From: Nomia melanderi
Lineage: Eukaryota > Arthropoda > Insecta > Hymenoptera > Halictidae
Assembly: GCF_051020985.1 (NCBI RefSeq)
Contig: NC_134999.1
Span: 36,861,160-36,925,159, forward strand
Length of the DNA: 64,000 bases
Direction: 5' to 3'
Shown: positions 11,811 through 24,400 of the stretch, one piece after another
Layout: the number at the start of each line of letters is the position of its first letter
Numbering within the stretch: the first letter of the stretch is position 1
Notes under the pieces: generated by a model
Database searches by the model: none
What the model saw: the letters and a program-made list of their open reading frames with translations, nothing else
What the model was told of the DNA's origin: nothing
Made by a program: the position numbers and the translations under genes

Positions 11811-11887
11811 TTCAAAGAACATCGTCTGTACCTCTTCAGAGAATATTGAATATTTCTAGTGAAAAACTTTCGAGTGCAAAGGGTTAA
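11811..11887 (+). mobile_element. Duplicated 3' terminus of family A
   Basis: These 77 bases repeat 11627-11703 with about four mismatches and end with the same GAGTGCAAAGGGTTAA. The intervening 107 bases begin TTAACACTAAAAAC, so this may mark an insertion with partial duplication, or a second copy truncated at its 5' side. Confidence 0.85.
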
Positions 11888-14800
11888 TTGATCGAGGTGG
11901 CTTTGAGTGCGTAGATTCAGCTGCAAGTGGCATTAGGTGTATCTTTCATTCTTGTTTAATTGGATCCTTTTGGAAAATGTTCGAGTGATTAATTTCGTTA
12001 AGGAAAGAATTAAGAAGATTCCAGGGACAATGCTTCATGAACTGATTACAAAGTAGACGGTGCAGTTGTTCTTGTAAGTAGTAGCTCTGTCCTAGGTATG
12101 TATTAAGTTTCTTAAATGAAGTAGAGTAGTATACCAATTACCCGAGTATTCCTTAATCGGCTGCGCAACGCGAGTTCGCAATAATCGTCTTCAAAAATTA
12201 GAAATTCTCGTAGCCTGGATACGAAGGAGCGAACGGTCTCTCGATCAAAGACTTCCCCCGCAAAGAAATGTTTCGACCCACCAAGTAAATGAATTCCCAG
12301 TTCACCGTGGACTATCAAAGAGCAACGTTATCAGCGATATTATATACACCGCTTCGTCAAGAAGGCACCAATATAGGTCGCTTTTGGCGGGACACTTCAG
12401 CCGAATAATTCCACGCCGGTAATTAGCCGAAGCAGAAACGGCGGAGCTACAATTAATTTGATATTTATGCTCTTTGACCGTTTCTCTGTCGTAGCTTACA
12501 TTTTACAGGATACCACGACTTTCGACTAATTAGGCTGTAAGTGCTCGAGATAATTGGTCAGCCCTCTCTGAGCGTCGCCTCCGTTAAATTATCACGTGAA
12601 CTACCGCTGAATGGCTGGCATTTATTTAATCGTCAATAATAAATGAATAAAGAAATATTTATATTCACAGTACACTTTCAAACTGTTCGAAAACTGTCCA
12701 AATTGCAGATGTCTCTATAAAAACTCCGAAAGTGTATCTGTCGAGAATTGATTTACATTTCTTTTTCAACTCTGATCGATACGGTTACTGTCATTAATAA
12801 TTTACTGAAAAAAGAGGAAAATTCTAAACATATGTGATGCCTATATTTCCTTTTAAATATAATAGTCGATTACGTAGGAATAATATTTGCTTTAAATTCG
12901 AATGAACTAATATACATATTTGTTGAATCATGTTGAAAATCTTCACCACCCATTATATTTTAAAATGTTTTCCCAGCGACGCATCTGTTATCTATTTAAT
13001 CATTGCAAAAATAAGTCACGAATTTCCCATTTCGACCACGTCCGCTAGTTTCAGCGTTGAAGCGGACGCGCGGAGGCAGCATCAGCAATGAACGCGTTAA
13101 TTCTCGCCGGAGGGACAATTATCAGGAGTATTAGACACACGGAACGGATTGTTCCGCTACATATTCACTGCTCTCCTTTTTCTCTCGCAGCGGCGGCACT
13201 GACAACCCACAGGAAACTCCATTTACGTGTTACGGCCCGGGGAATCGGAAGCCGCGAAACGAATGGCCGCCTTTACAACCGCGCCGGGTAGCTCCGTCCG
13301 TCTCATTGCACCCTATTAAATCGCTTCATCTCCAACCGGAAAATCAAGGAAGATAAAAGAATTCAACCGCAGCTCCCTAGGGACCGAACGACCTCGCCCG
13401 GTTCGATAAGAACCGGCGAAGGCGCCAGATTACAAATAGCTTCTCGCCGGTGAACCCGATCCACTGATCTCGCGGCGCGCTCAGCTGGTTACGTTGCCAG
13501 TGATTTCTGGTTGGACACGTGGGAAAAATGTCGGTAATATTGTCAACCATCGATTCTTCGCGTAGCATTCTGGGAACTAGAGATCTTTAGACGAACCGAT
13601 AATTCGTTTTTACGTGTTAACCATTCGTGGACCGGAAGCATTTCAAGTTCACTTACTAAAAATACTGTAACAGATAATAAGCGACAGAGATTCAGTAACC
13701 TAGTACAATAGTTAACGAGTTCATTGTGAATATTGCAAGAATAACGATATAATGTCCACTATTCGGTTAAGTCGAAGCAAGAGTTAACCACTTGCGCTGG
13801 AAAGACGTGCACGTCGTGACGTTGTTGTTCCAAATTTGCCGACGACATATTGTACACGTCGATAATTCAAAATCTACCACTTTGTAAAAAATTACCAATA
13901 CACAAAATTAGCGTACATATCTGTATAATAGGCGAAGACAAAATTCTTCGTGCGAGATGCTGCCGAGTTTCTGAATTCATCGCCACCGCAAGTGAAATCA
14001 ACCTCCGTAAAAAACAGATACCCCAAAAGTTCCATTCTCGCCAATCATCTAGATAACCTTCGAACAAACTCTACCGCAACAGTTACAAAAACTGAAAACA
14101 CTTGAAATTTCAATGTACCAGAATTCAGGTAAACAAAAACCTGCCTCCAACCAGTACTTCATTAACAACTGAACTCCGAAAGTTAAGAGTTGCCGTTCCC
14201 GATACCATACGAAACCCGGTAGCACTCCTCCATTGAAATTCGACTCGAACTAAATAATATCCCCGTTGAAACCTCCGCCCGCAAGAGTTTCCGCTTCTCG
14301 CCCAGCCGAATCGAACTCGATTTTCCAGAAAACGAATCTCCAAACGAAACCAATTTACTCGTCCCCGATCAATTTCGGGGCACGGAGAAACCACGGGGCC
14401 GAGGAGCCCCGTGCAACGAAGTCCTTATTAATTCTCATTCCGGCGAGCAGCGGAAGTCTGCCGGGTATCCCGTCATTACTCAAATCGAAAGTAGAAACCA
14501 GCTGGCGTTAACGAAGGATCCCCGCGCGTATCGAAGCTGGAGCGGAGGGAAGACGGACAGCCTGTCGCGGGGACGGCGGCGTGGGCGATATATAGTCAGC
14601 GGCAGGGTGGCGAATGCGAGCCGAAGGGGTGGCGCTACATTGGCTTTTACGAGCGAAACTCCCATCATCGTAAAGCGCCTGTGCTCCGCTATTCCCGTCT
14701 GCCTCTCCTGTTCCCGATCTACCTATCCCTCTGTCCCTCTTCGCCGCCGGTTCCCGTCGGCCCTCTTCCCACGGCTCTCCGTCGCACCTCGGATTTCGCG

Positions 14801-15340
14801 GCTGCCGGAGTCTCCTCTCCGGCGGACTCCTTCGGACCTCGCCCCCTCCCCTCGCGGCTGTCCCCCGTCAAAGTGAATTCCAATACATCGGGATGCGACC
14901 AAAATGGTGAAACACGGACGCGGCTTCCCGGGGAGGAGCGAGGGGCGAGATTTGAATGTCTTGCTGCGGAATTGGCGACGGTTGAGCGTCGGAATGGAAG
15001 GCGGAAGCTGCCGGAGCAACCCCCCGTGTCTTCGGCTTCCTCTTGCGCTCCGTCTTCGGGACTACCCTGATTCACGGCTCTTCGGCCCCCGTGTTTCGCC
15101 GTCCTCCGTAAATATCGACGTATCCTTTTGTCGGCGGTTCCACGGCGTAACCGCTCCCGCGCCCTTTATCCCTCTTCCAACGGTCCTCGCACCTCCTCCT
15201 GGCTCGTCGATCGTACCCAAACACCCCGGAGGATACCTCTTTCTCTTTAACGCGGATTACCGGCGAACGAGCCTCGTCGGATCCTACGCCGCCTGATAAA
15301 TTCGCTCGCCGAGACTCATCCCGAAGTACGCCGCCCCGAT
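11888..15340. other. No recognised gene; mosaic of AT-rich and CpG-rich sequence
   Basis: AT-rich at 11890-13020 and 13600-14180; GC- and CpG-rich at 13030-13500 and 14240-15340. The GC-rich part carries overlapping frames of 80-130 codons on both strands with no known domain. A 12-bp perfect palindrome GACGTGCACGTC lies at 13804-13815. No tRNA or microRNA hairpin was recognised. Confidence 0.5.
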
Positions 15341-15495
15341 ATTCGCGACGACCGCGGCGCCTCGTGATAAATTCGAGAGACTCCTCTTTTCTTCTCTTTT
15401 TCTGTTCTCTTGCGCTTTCTTGTCCTCTCTGTGTTTCGTTCTGTCGCTCTTGGTAGATCTCTTTGTTTCCTTTCTTTTCTCTATTTTTGTTCCCC
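15341..15495 (+). repeat. Left copy of a direct duplication flanking an LTR
   Basis: This copy runs from ATTCGCGACGAC to TTGTTCCCC and matches 15921-16078 at roughly 85-88% by eye. It is pyrimidine-rich (CTCTTTTTCTGTTCTCTTGC). It ends two bases before the LTR begins. Confidence 0.9.
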
Positions 15496-15497
15496 TT

Positions 15498-15915
15498 TGT
15501 TCAAGAGCGCGTCCGCGACGAGATTAATCGTTACTATGGTTTTCGACTTTGCGTTTCACGCTCGGATTCTACGACTTCTTACAGTGATAGGGTAATAAGG
15601 TTGTTGAACTGGTTTGTTTATTTTCATACAAAAAATATAATTTCACACTTAAAAGTACAATGTTGAAGTAATACAGTGATTCTAGCAATTTCATCAACAC
15701 AGAGGTTGACTTTGGATGCTTGTTTCTACGTTTGTTGTTGATACTGGGTGGTTGTTGATTACGCGAGCCGATGTTGTTAACTGACGCTGAAGGAGAAAAG
15801 GTCGGCATATTTATAGAAAAAAGGAGCATCTACCGAGCGGCCAATCAATACGTCTTGCCGGACGCGCATACCGATCGGCCGCGAATGTCCTACTGTCATT
15901 TTTGGGCGCGCAACA
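15498..15915 (-). mobile_element. Solo LTR, BEL/Pao-like, copy 1
   Basis: On the minus strand it begins TGTTGCGCGCC and ends CTTGAACA, with TG...CA termini. It contains a TATA-like CTATAAATATG and AATAAA. It matches 63073-63416 in the opposite orientation over most of its length, including AAACAAGCATCCAAA, CTCTGTGTTGATGA and GAATCACTGTATTACTTCAA. The TGTTRCG start resembles BEL/Pao LTRs; that assignment is an inference. There is no internal region and no second LTR nearby, so it is a solo LTR. The adjacent bases do not form a short target duplication. Confidence 0.8.
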
Positions 15916-15920
15916 TCGGG

Positions 15921-16078
15921 ATTCGCGACGACTGCCTCGTGATAAATTCGAGAGACTTCTCTTTTCGGCTCTTTTTCTGTTCTCTTGCGCTTCCTTGTCC
16001 CTGTGTCTCTGTATTTCATTCTGTCGCTCTTGGTAGCCGACCTCTTTGTTTCCTTCCTTTTCTCTATTCCTGTTCCCC
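15921..16078 (+). repeat. Right copy of the direct duplication flanking the LTR
   Basis: The right copy starts five bases after the LTR and follows the left copy from ATTCGCGACGAC to CTGTTCCCC. Differences are scattered, including a small deletion near its start (GCGGCGCC in the left copy reduced to GCC). Confidence 0.9.
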
Positions 16079-18445
16079 ATTTTTTCTGTCCTCTTTCTAA
16101 TCAGTTCGTTCCTGTTTCTTTCTCCGTTTATTTCCTCCATTCCGTTGCTTCCTTATTTCTATTTCTATCTCCCGCTGTTTCTCCCATCGGCTCGTTCGCT
16201 CTTTATCCCCCATTCTCCGGCGATCTCGCTTTTTTACTTTCATGAAGAGTAATCCTCCGCTTGCCGGGCCGCGGACTCGAAACGAGTTTGCGCCGCGAAC
16301 GAGCCACGGTTAACCGTCGCAGCACTTCCTCTTCCTTTCCGCGGGGAATCTCCTTTCGTCTTCGTCCGCTTCCGCCCCCCCCCCGGCCGGGCGTAAAAAT
16401 GGATGCCCCGTTATCAGCCGCGGCGCGCGTTTACTCCCCAACTTCTTGATTGGACGCCGCGCCATGCGGAATCGAGCACCTGCGGATCCTCTCAGCGACG
16501 ATCCTGATCGGGCGGAACGGTCCTTAACGATGATCGCGGGGGGAGGAAATTCGATTCGTCGTTCCGGGGAACGAATGCTCTCGTTCGGCTTTCTTTGAGG
16601 GCGACGAGGGATGAAGGAGGACGTGAGGACGGCCGATAAGTGCGGGTAACTTGGCTTGTCCTTGGAAATTTGTTTGGGAACGCGCGTGTTAGCGAACACA
16701 CTGTTTCGTCGGAGAATTGGGAAACGAAGTTGATACGTGGAAAATTGTTCTCGCTCCGATCGGAAACCTTATCTCGTTTCTTATTATTTTTGTAGATTAT
16801 AAGAGCGACGACTTCATGGCAATTCCTTAATTTCCATAATGCTGTGAAGATCCCTTATAGTCGATTGCTCTAAGTTTCGACTAAATATCGTCCAAGGATT
16901 CAAAGAACTATAAGGTTTATGCAAAATAAAAAAGAACTTTTTCATTGTTTTATGTATCTACTAGAATATGTATATATAACAAAACTCGCACTACTCTGAT
17001 CGACACGCTCGCCGACTTTCTCACTCTCTTTTCCACTTCTACGATCGGTACTCTTCAATTCGCTAACTTCGATTGCTCTCGCATTCCTCACTTTGTTTAT
17101 ATGCTGTCCTACCGAATGTTTTCCTACCACCTATAGATCTTACAGAACCACCTTCCTATTCATTATCCAGAGTCATTAGACCTCACACAAATTAGATTAC
17201 TTAAAACATTCAAGCACATTTAAATTTCACAATACACCCTCTAAGAAACTCCTAAATCAATTCACAAGACAACGAAAACGGAGCACAGCCGTTTTAATAA
17301 CGCGCAAGAGAATCAATTCAAACGTTCAAGAGACACGCGTGCAGCGGCGGAGGTCTGTCGGCTTTAAAATATTCAGCGAGGAGCGGGAACAGGCGTCGCG
17401 ACGAGCGTTACAGAAGGTAAAAATAAGATTTGAACAAACATCGGGCCCCGGTATTGACATCGATTCCACGGTGAACTTAATATCGTTCAGCTTCCGCAAC
17501 GTTTATTTGACAAGAGCTTTGACGTGCAAGCCGGTTCCGTATGAAAGTGGCTTTCGCCCCGGCGTGGGGCGGGGAACGATGTAAAGAAAATATGTGCCGC
17601 CATTGAAGCGCGGCGCGGGCCGCGCGAGGAGCCGGGCTGATATATTGCGTAAGTGTGACAGATATCCGGCCTTCGCCGGTGATTCGCGCTCCCGCGCGCG
17701 GCCGGGTGAATGAAAACCGAAGCGGCGGCCCGTTAAAAGCCTCGCGGCGTCGTTTGTAACGGCGGCGCGTCTTCCCCGGGAAATATTTTATAGGGATCCT
17801 TAAACTCGCCTTTTTTCCGGACTCGTCCGCCGCTGGTAACTAACCGACATTCATCGCGGCTTTCGACTCGAGATATTTTTAAGAGACCGTAACCGGAGGA
17901 TCTCTCGCGTCTGATCTATACGGGCCAACTCCACTTATACGGGCGAGAGCCGAAGCCGATCGAGCCGGACAAGTCAGACGCGCTTTAGAATATCCTTATA
18001 ACTGTTGCGACTTTGTGAAACGGCGTTCCAAATGAATCGAGGAATATTGTGATTCTATGAAGCTTTCTGTGGAAGAGTTTTCTGGCGAAGATCAAGAGTT
18101 TTTGTCGGGTTCAGAGGAAACGTTCGAGATTATTTTTCAGTATTATCGGGAATCAAGCTGTCGGATGCGTTCATTAGTCGATCATACCTACGTTTAAAGC
18201 TGGATGCGAACTAATGTTCGCGAACTATGATCGATGCGAGCGGAACTAGCTGCTCGGTTCGAAAGGGTTGTCAAAGACTGGCTTAGGGAATAATTAGAGA
18301 GGATTATGGGGGATATTCCGGCGAGGGTGAACACCGCGGGAGCCAGCATCGACCTGGGATGATGTTGCGACTTTTGCTTTTTGATTGACGTGTAAATATT
18401 TAAAAGTAAACGTTCTTGTCGTCTTTCATTCCGTAGTCTACAAAC
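16079..18445. other. No recognised gene; pyrimidine-rich, GC-rich and AT-rich segments
   Basis: Bases 16079-16240 continue a T/C-rich run. Bases 16240-16720 and 17280-18000 are GC- and CpG-rich. Bases 16780-17280 are AT-rich. Open frames (up to 129 codons at 16310-16699, minus) overlap others and have no known domain. Confidence 0.5.
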
Positions 18446-18663
18446 TCAATCATCACGAGCATTTAATACTATTGATATATACTCTCTATAAAAATAGTAA
18501 CAATAGATCATTTTCAGTTTCTTTGGATATTCATCATAGTACTCAAGTGGAACTACTTATTTCCAAAATCATTTCAAATATTCAATGCTTTTAAGGTATT
18601 GATAACTACGAAACAAACAGATCGAAACCAGTCATTTTGACTGGTACGTAGTTCTAGTGTTAA
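18446..18663 (+). mobile_element. TTAA element, family E copy 2, left end worn
   Basis: The body (GAGCATTTAATACTATTGATAT, GTTTCTTTGGATATTCATC, CAAAATCATTTCAAATATTC) and the right terminus GTAGTTCTAGTGTTAA match family E. The left TTAACACTAGAAC is no longer readable. Confidence 0.75.
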
Positions 18664-19589
18664 ACAACTTCTAAACAGGAAATCATTTTCATAAAACAAT
18701 CTGAAACTATGAAAATGATTATTCATCCGATAGAAGAATATAGAATTCAGAATCTCGTGGAAAAATCTATTTAAAAAGAACATCCATTACAATATAATCA
18801 CATCTCCACAAAGCTGCCAGCAGTTTGCTCGAAAAAACTTCTTAACATTCCTGAAAGCCAAATTATCTCTATCACTCCAGTTAAAACCAGTCATTCGCCA
18901 TAAGTTCGAACAACGTCTCCGGAGCGAAGTCAGCGGGCTACCGCGACAAACGCGTAAATCATGGCCCTTGATCCGGAGTTATCGAATCCCTGGTAGAAAT
19001 GTCAAGTGGACTCGATCAAAGGGAGCGTTGGTTCTTACAGACAAAGAGAGGGTGGAATAGAGACACAGAGTGAGAGAGAGAGAGAGAGAGAGAGAGTTAG
19101 AGAGAGAGGTGGTAGGGAACAGTCTCTGTTATTCTCCCCGTGCTGATTTTCCGGCGAGATGATTCGATAAGCCTCGAAGTAATGAAGTTCCACTGGCAGC
19201 TGGCTGCGACACCGCATCGCTGTACCTGCGATCGTAATCCGTGGGACGGCCATATTGAAACGGAAACACAGAGGCCGGTGACAGCAGAGATTAGAGAATT
19301 ACTGCGAGCCAATAACCGTTAAAGAGAACGACCGACAGTGCCAATGTTCCTCCACCGCAAGCTGGCTTTAAACTGCCCAATATTAAACACCGTATTGCAC
19401 GGATAGCGGGATGCGACTGTGCGGACGCACTCCGGCGACCGTGAGCTCCGGTCGCCACCTCTGCTGATCGAATGCTCCTTCGGATGGAAAAATTTCTAGG
19501 TGAACGTCCGTCCCTTACGCAGAGCACCGTGAGACATTCTATCGGATGATCTCGGTCGGATAGAAATTAATGGAACGGAGACCAGTTGT
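18664..19589. other. No gene seen; (GA)n run at 19070-19108
   Basis: The GA-rich microsatellite reads GAGAGA with a few interruptions and makes serine/leucine-rich minus-strand frames. The rest is mixed sequence without structure I can name. Confidence 0.55.
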
Positions 19590-20110
19590 TGCAGTTATTT
19601 CTATTGTTACGTTTTTTTAGAGTCCATATGGTTTTTTCTAGAGCCGTACTTTCTTGGAATTGTGGTAGTTATTTCTATTGTTTCCAGAGTTGGTTCCAGA
19701 GCTGTATTTTTCTTAAAGTTGTTAGAGTTATTTCTATGGTCACGTTGTTTCCAGAGTTGACACAGGTTTTTCTAGAGATGTACTTTTCTTATAATTCTGA
19801 TAGTTATTTCTATTGCTTCCAGAGCTGTTTCTAAAGCTGTATTTTTCTTAAAGTTGTTAGAGTTATTTCTATGGTCACGTCGTTTAGAGTTGATATGGTT
19901 TTTTCTAGAGCCGTACTTTCTTGGAATTGTGACAGTTATTTCTATTGTTTCCAGAGTTGTTTCTAGAGCTGTATTTTTCTTAAAATTGTTAGAGTTATTT
20001 CTATGGTTACGTTGTTTAGAGTTGACACAGGTTTTTCTAGAGCTGTATTTTTCTTATAATTCTGATAGTTATTCCTATTGTTTCTAGAGTTGTTTCTAGT
20101 TATCATAGTT
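19590..20110. repeat. Minisatellite, unit about 66 bp in dimers of about 133 bp
   Basis: About eight subunits start with a variant of TTATTTCTATTG or TTATTTCTATGG (near 19595, 19667, 19731, 19805, 19865, 19935, 19996, 20069). Alternate subunits are more alike, one type carrying GTTTCCAGAGTTG and the other GGTCACGTTGTTTAGAG, so the true period is a dimer. Confidence 0.85.
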
Positions 20111-20892
20111 TATTCCAGATCAGTATTTTCTTATAGTTCTGATAACTAATTATCCCTATACTCGTCACAGTTATCTTTCTACTCACAATTCCAACAACTA
20201 TCATAATTTCTTTTCCACTACTTACCTAAATCAAAATATTCTCAAACTTAAATATTCTACACAAAAAAATTCAAACAGTATCTACATCAACGTTACGAAA
20301 ACCTGATTCCCTTCCAACCAATCAATTCCATTCATAATATTTATTCCCAGCGATGTTTCGTTCCAGTTTATCTAACACAATAAAAATTATATTATATTAT
20401 TCATACCGATTGACCCCGTGAACCGTGCTCCGCCATTCCCCGTCGAAATTCAGCCGCTTTTACCGTCCACCGCCATGAAACGTAAAAAATCCCGGCTGCC
20501 GCGTTATTTTAACGACGCTCGTGAAAAAAAAGACAAAACAAACATCCCGGTGGTCCGACTCATAGACGCTGCGTTGGAATAGCACGCGTCGATGGTTAAA
20601 CACAACCATACAAGGGAAATCTGATTTTTAACAGGATACTGCTTAAAATTGCTTCCTCGATCTCGGGGTCATTAGACGGAGATCGAAGCCGTGTATCGTG
20701 GTCCCATCGATCCCGCCGCGACGGACGGTAGCACGTGCGATTTAATGCGGCGACCGCAAGTTTGATCGCTTCGGAACAAGAACTGTTTAGCTACCGCTAG
20801 CTGATCATCGATAGCTGCTCGCTAAGATGGACAAAGGCTATCGGCTTGCGCTGCCGGAGTTACGTGACGACAAAGGTGGCGGCGCACAGTGC
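20111..20892. other. No gene seen
   Basis: AT-rich to 20400, then CpG-rich to about 20900. No open frame above 60 codons, repeat or RNA gene was noticed. Confidence 0.55.
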
Positions 20893-21460
20893 GGTCGCCT
20901 GTGGACAGGATCCCGAAATTCGACTAGTCGCATAACGAAAATCGAAGGTTGCCTAATGTGTCGCTAAGCAGTCTCTGCTATACGAAATGATTTTCATTTA
21001 CAACATCAAAATTTTGTGCATAATTCCGTTTTACTATTTATATAACGCTGGAATCGAAACGTAAAGTATCCATTGTCATTGGAAAAACTTTATAATATAT
21101 CTATAATGTTAGAAAAATATTTACTATCATATGCTTAGATCTGTACCTTACAATTTTTATCTAGAGCATTTTTTTCTATTACTCAGACTTTCGAAATTAT
21201 CGAGCTTTGTCCAGAAAATGGCCGCCTGTGAACAAAACTCAGAAATTCGGTTATTTGCATAACGAAAATTGAAGGTTGCCAATGTGTCGTTAAAATATAC
21301 GAAATGCAAAATCTCCATTCTCATTGGATAAACTTCATAGTATCCCCATAATGTAACAACAACATTAACCATCATATGTTTAGCTCTATACAACTTTTGT
21401 CTACAGCATTTTTTTCTGACTGACATTTTCGAAGTTATCGAGTTTTCCGCAGAAACAGGC
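20893..21460. repeat. Tandem duplication, unit about 326 bp, second copy shortened
   Basis: Copy 1 starts near 20894 (GTCGCCTGTGGACAGG) and copy 2 near 21220 (GGCCGCCTGTGAACAA). They share GCATAACGAAAAT, GAAGGTTGCC, AATGTGTCG, CATTTTTTTCT and TTATCGAG. Copy 2 lacks about 80 bases in the middle. The 101-codon minus frame across copy 2 is not conserved in copy 1. Confidence 0.85.
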
Positions 21461-24400
21461 ATTTGGCAGGATTGCGCGGCGCAAATATTTAGACAGCGAT
21501 CGAGGGAGATTAGCCGGTGAACGCTTTTCGAAGGATCCTCTGTCGGAAGTTGCGGAACAAGGAAAGAGACACCACCCGGTACAATGTGTTAAGTAGATTA
21601 CATTATGGGAGGAAAATGAGTGATCGGGCCACCGGCTCGGACGAGAATTTTACGGTCCCGGAACTATCGTCGATTCGAGGGCGGAACTATTTAACAAGCT
21701 TAACTTCGGCCCCGATTCGAACGGGTCCGCGGAGCTTGGATCCCGACGAAACTTTCTAATAATGGCGAAGCAGTTAGCGATGTTTCTGGCGAATATAGAT
21801 AGGCCGTCGTCCATGTTATGGTCCTGTAATTAAGGAACGTGTCGGTGATTAATGGAGCCCCATCGAAGCTGGGAATATTTTGCGACGGGGATAAGAGTGA
21901 TGCGGAGAGATCTGGTATCGTACACGTAGAACAAAATGATTTAGAGTAAAATAATGAAGAATATTGAATAATAGCAAAATGAAAATCATTCTGACCTGTC
22001 TGATATTTTTAATAAACCAATCGACGAAACAGACGACCGTTGTTTTCACTAAGATCACACAGTTGGGTTCATTCTTGATTAATCTTGAACTTAGATCTAA
22101 ATCTACCCGAATATAGCCCAAGAGACGTAGAAACTTCGACTTTCCTATAGTCCTAAGCAAGGTTAAATGCTGAATCAAAGTTAGGAGAGCGTAATCCATT
22201 GTTGGCTGAAGATCGGCGGAATTTGGAAGCCAAGATAAATCTGCAATAAACCTAGAGTCCAAGTTAGATCCAAGATAAAGTTACATCCGAGTCCGAATTA
22301 TGTTGAAGATAAGCTCAAGTTAGTGTCCAGGATCTATCTGGGTCAGGTTTGCCAGGGTCCACGATAGATTCTGGTATAATAAGGTTAATGGTGATCGATA
22401 GTGGTCAAGGATGGTGACGAATGGTCCGAATGATCCGGTTTAACGAGGAAAGATCAGTGATCCAAATACCAACAACGAATCGCCGCGCCGCGTCGCGCGA
22501 TACCGGTGATTTCGAATAAAACTCGAAAAGCGTCAATAGCAACGGCGTGAAGCGTTAAACTAATCGTCCATATTTCCGAAAACTCGATCGAACGCTCGTT
22601 GCAGCATAATGAATAATTACGCCGAGCCCCTGGAGCATTACATCCGACGTCCCGGCATTTATGCATTAACACGCGATAATAGTTACAAATGGCCGTGGGC
22701 TACCGCGAAACTGATCCACGATTGCACCTCTTAGCAACGGGAAACCTCGCCGGGCGAATAATTACGCGATTCTTCGGTCGGCGTCGCAATCGCGCGCGCG
22801 CGCGCGTGAATTCTCGCGTGTCGATTACGCCCGGAAAAATTCGACGCGTCCCGCCGGTGAAGTCGTACGATCGGAAGAAGTTTTAATTAAACCCGCTTGT
22901 ACGGCTGTAAATTCTATTTACAGAAGTGCTCCACTCGAGCCGGCTCGCAGCGACAATTTCGCCCGGCGTTTTTTCTTCGTCGTGCCGGGCCGACGCGCGA
23001 CGTGTCTTTTCACGTTCGATTCAATGAACGCTAATTACATCGAGCCCGGGCTCGCGTCAATGCGACGAAATTTCACTCGTCTTGACGCTCGTTCCAGGAA
23101 ACTCGCCGGGGAAATTCGAGTGGATAACGATCGGAAAAATAAGAGCAGCTCCGTTATGTGTATTATATAAACGTATTCGGCTCGCGGCCGCGCGATGCGC
23201 CGTGAACGAGGAATATGAAAAATAATTTAACGCTCCCGTCGACGGTTGAGCGAGTACGCTAATGATTTCGAATGGAATAGAAATATCGGGCACTGTCTCG
23301 TTACATGTTTCCATATTTACAGTTCCGCTAATGCGGAAGTTCATTTCACTGATAATTAACGAGGAGATAAAATAAAATTTCAACAGCCTGACGAACGGTC
23401 TGTTTAATTAGATTCAACCGAGGCTGACCGTTGCCGACGAGTTGCAGCGGACGGACGATAAACAGAGTATTGAAAGCGTCGCAATTAACGAACAACGAAG
23501 TTACATTCTTAATTTTCTTGCCCGACGATCAATAAACCTTTTTTTCCCGGCGAACCGCGAGCGTACTCTCGGACGAGCAATCGAAGTAGACGCGCGCGAC
23601 CGAAGGGAAACGGCGAAACCGCGGTCGCGAAACAACGAACAGCGGGTTTATTTCTTCTCGTTCGGCGAACGGTTTTTACGGGCTGCGAGCGTAAGCGTAT
23701 GCATTGCTCGGGAAACCGGGAGACGCGTGCGTAACGATCGATGATAAAGCGACGTCGCGAGAGGAGCACGCCGGCACGGGACGTTGAATCGACGGAGGAT
23801 GAAAAGGGAGCGGCGGGTCCGCGTCAAAGGAGGGAAGAATAACGGTAAAATTACTCGCCGTGGCAAACAAAAGACAAACGAGCCCCTTACGCAGTTCATT
23901 GTCAATGTGATTCCGTTAACCGCGCTGCCCTCGCCGGCCGAGGGCGCTGCGAGCAGCGGAACAATATTGCACGAGATGTAATTCATTACAGATTCATTTT
24001 TCCCTCTGTGCCGGCCGGACTGTTTTACAATAAAACGGTGTTTTTATTTCGTTGCGAGCCTGCTGCAGAACCGTTTAACGGAAACAATTACGTCCGGGAA
24101 CGTTGCGATGCGAAATATTCATTACTCTTTCCGTATCGAGGAGCAGGATTATTCTGAAAAATAAACGATCAAAGGTGGAACATTATTATATTATATTAAC
24201 GCCGATCCCATGATATCGGAATGGCTCGTTTCGAAATTACGCATTCCCAAACAATTTCACGGAACGAGTGTTTTATTCTTTCCAATGGAAATGAAACGTT
24301 ACTTCGTTAGCGGCGCGCTTCGCGGAATAACGGTTGATGTATGCGACTTCTTTCTGTGAAATCGTTATCGTCTATCGACGTTGAAAGAAGCCACGCGTCG

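Noticed and set aside
14266..15296. Series of 80-130 codon frames on both strands
   Set aside because: All overlap one another in GC-rich DNA; none could be assigned.
15569..15829. 86-codon minus frame inside the 15.5 kb LTR as a gag start
   Set aside because: The related LTR at 63 kb does not keep the frame, and BEL/Pao LTRs are not expected to code.
19586..20087. Phe/Leu-rich frames resembling membrane proteins
   Set aside because: They are translations of the T-rich 66-bp minisatellite.
21849..22262. 137-codon minus frame
   Set aside because: Hydrophobic stretch and moderate composition drew attention, but there is no family match and no flanking gene structure.
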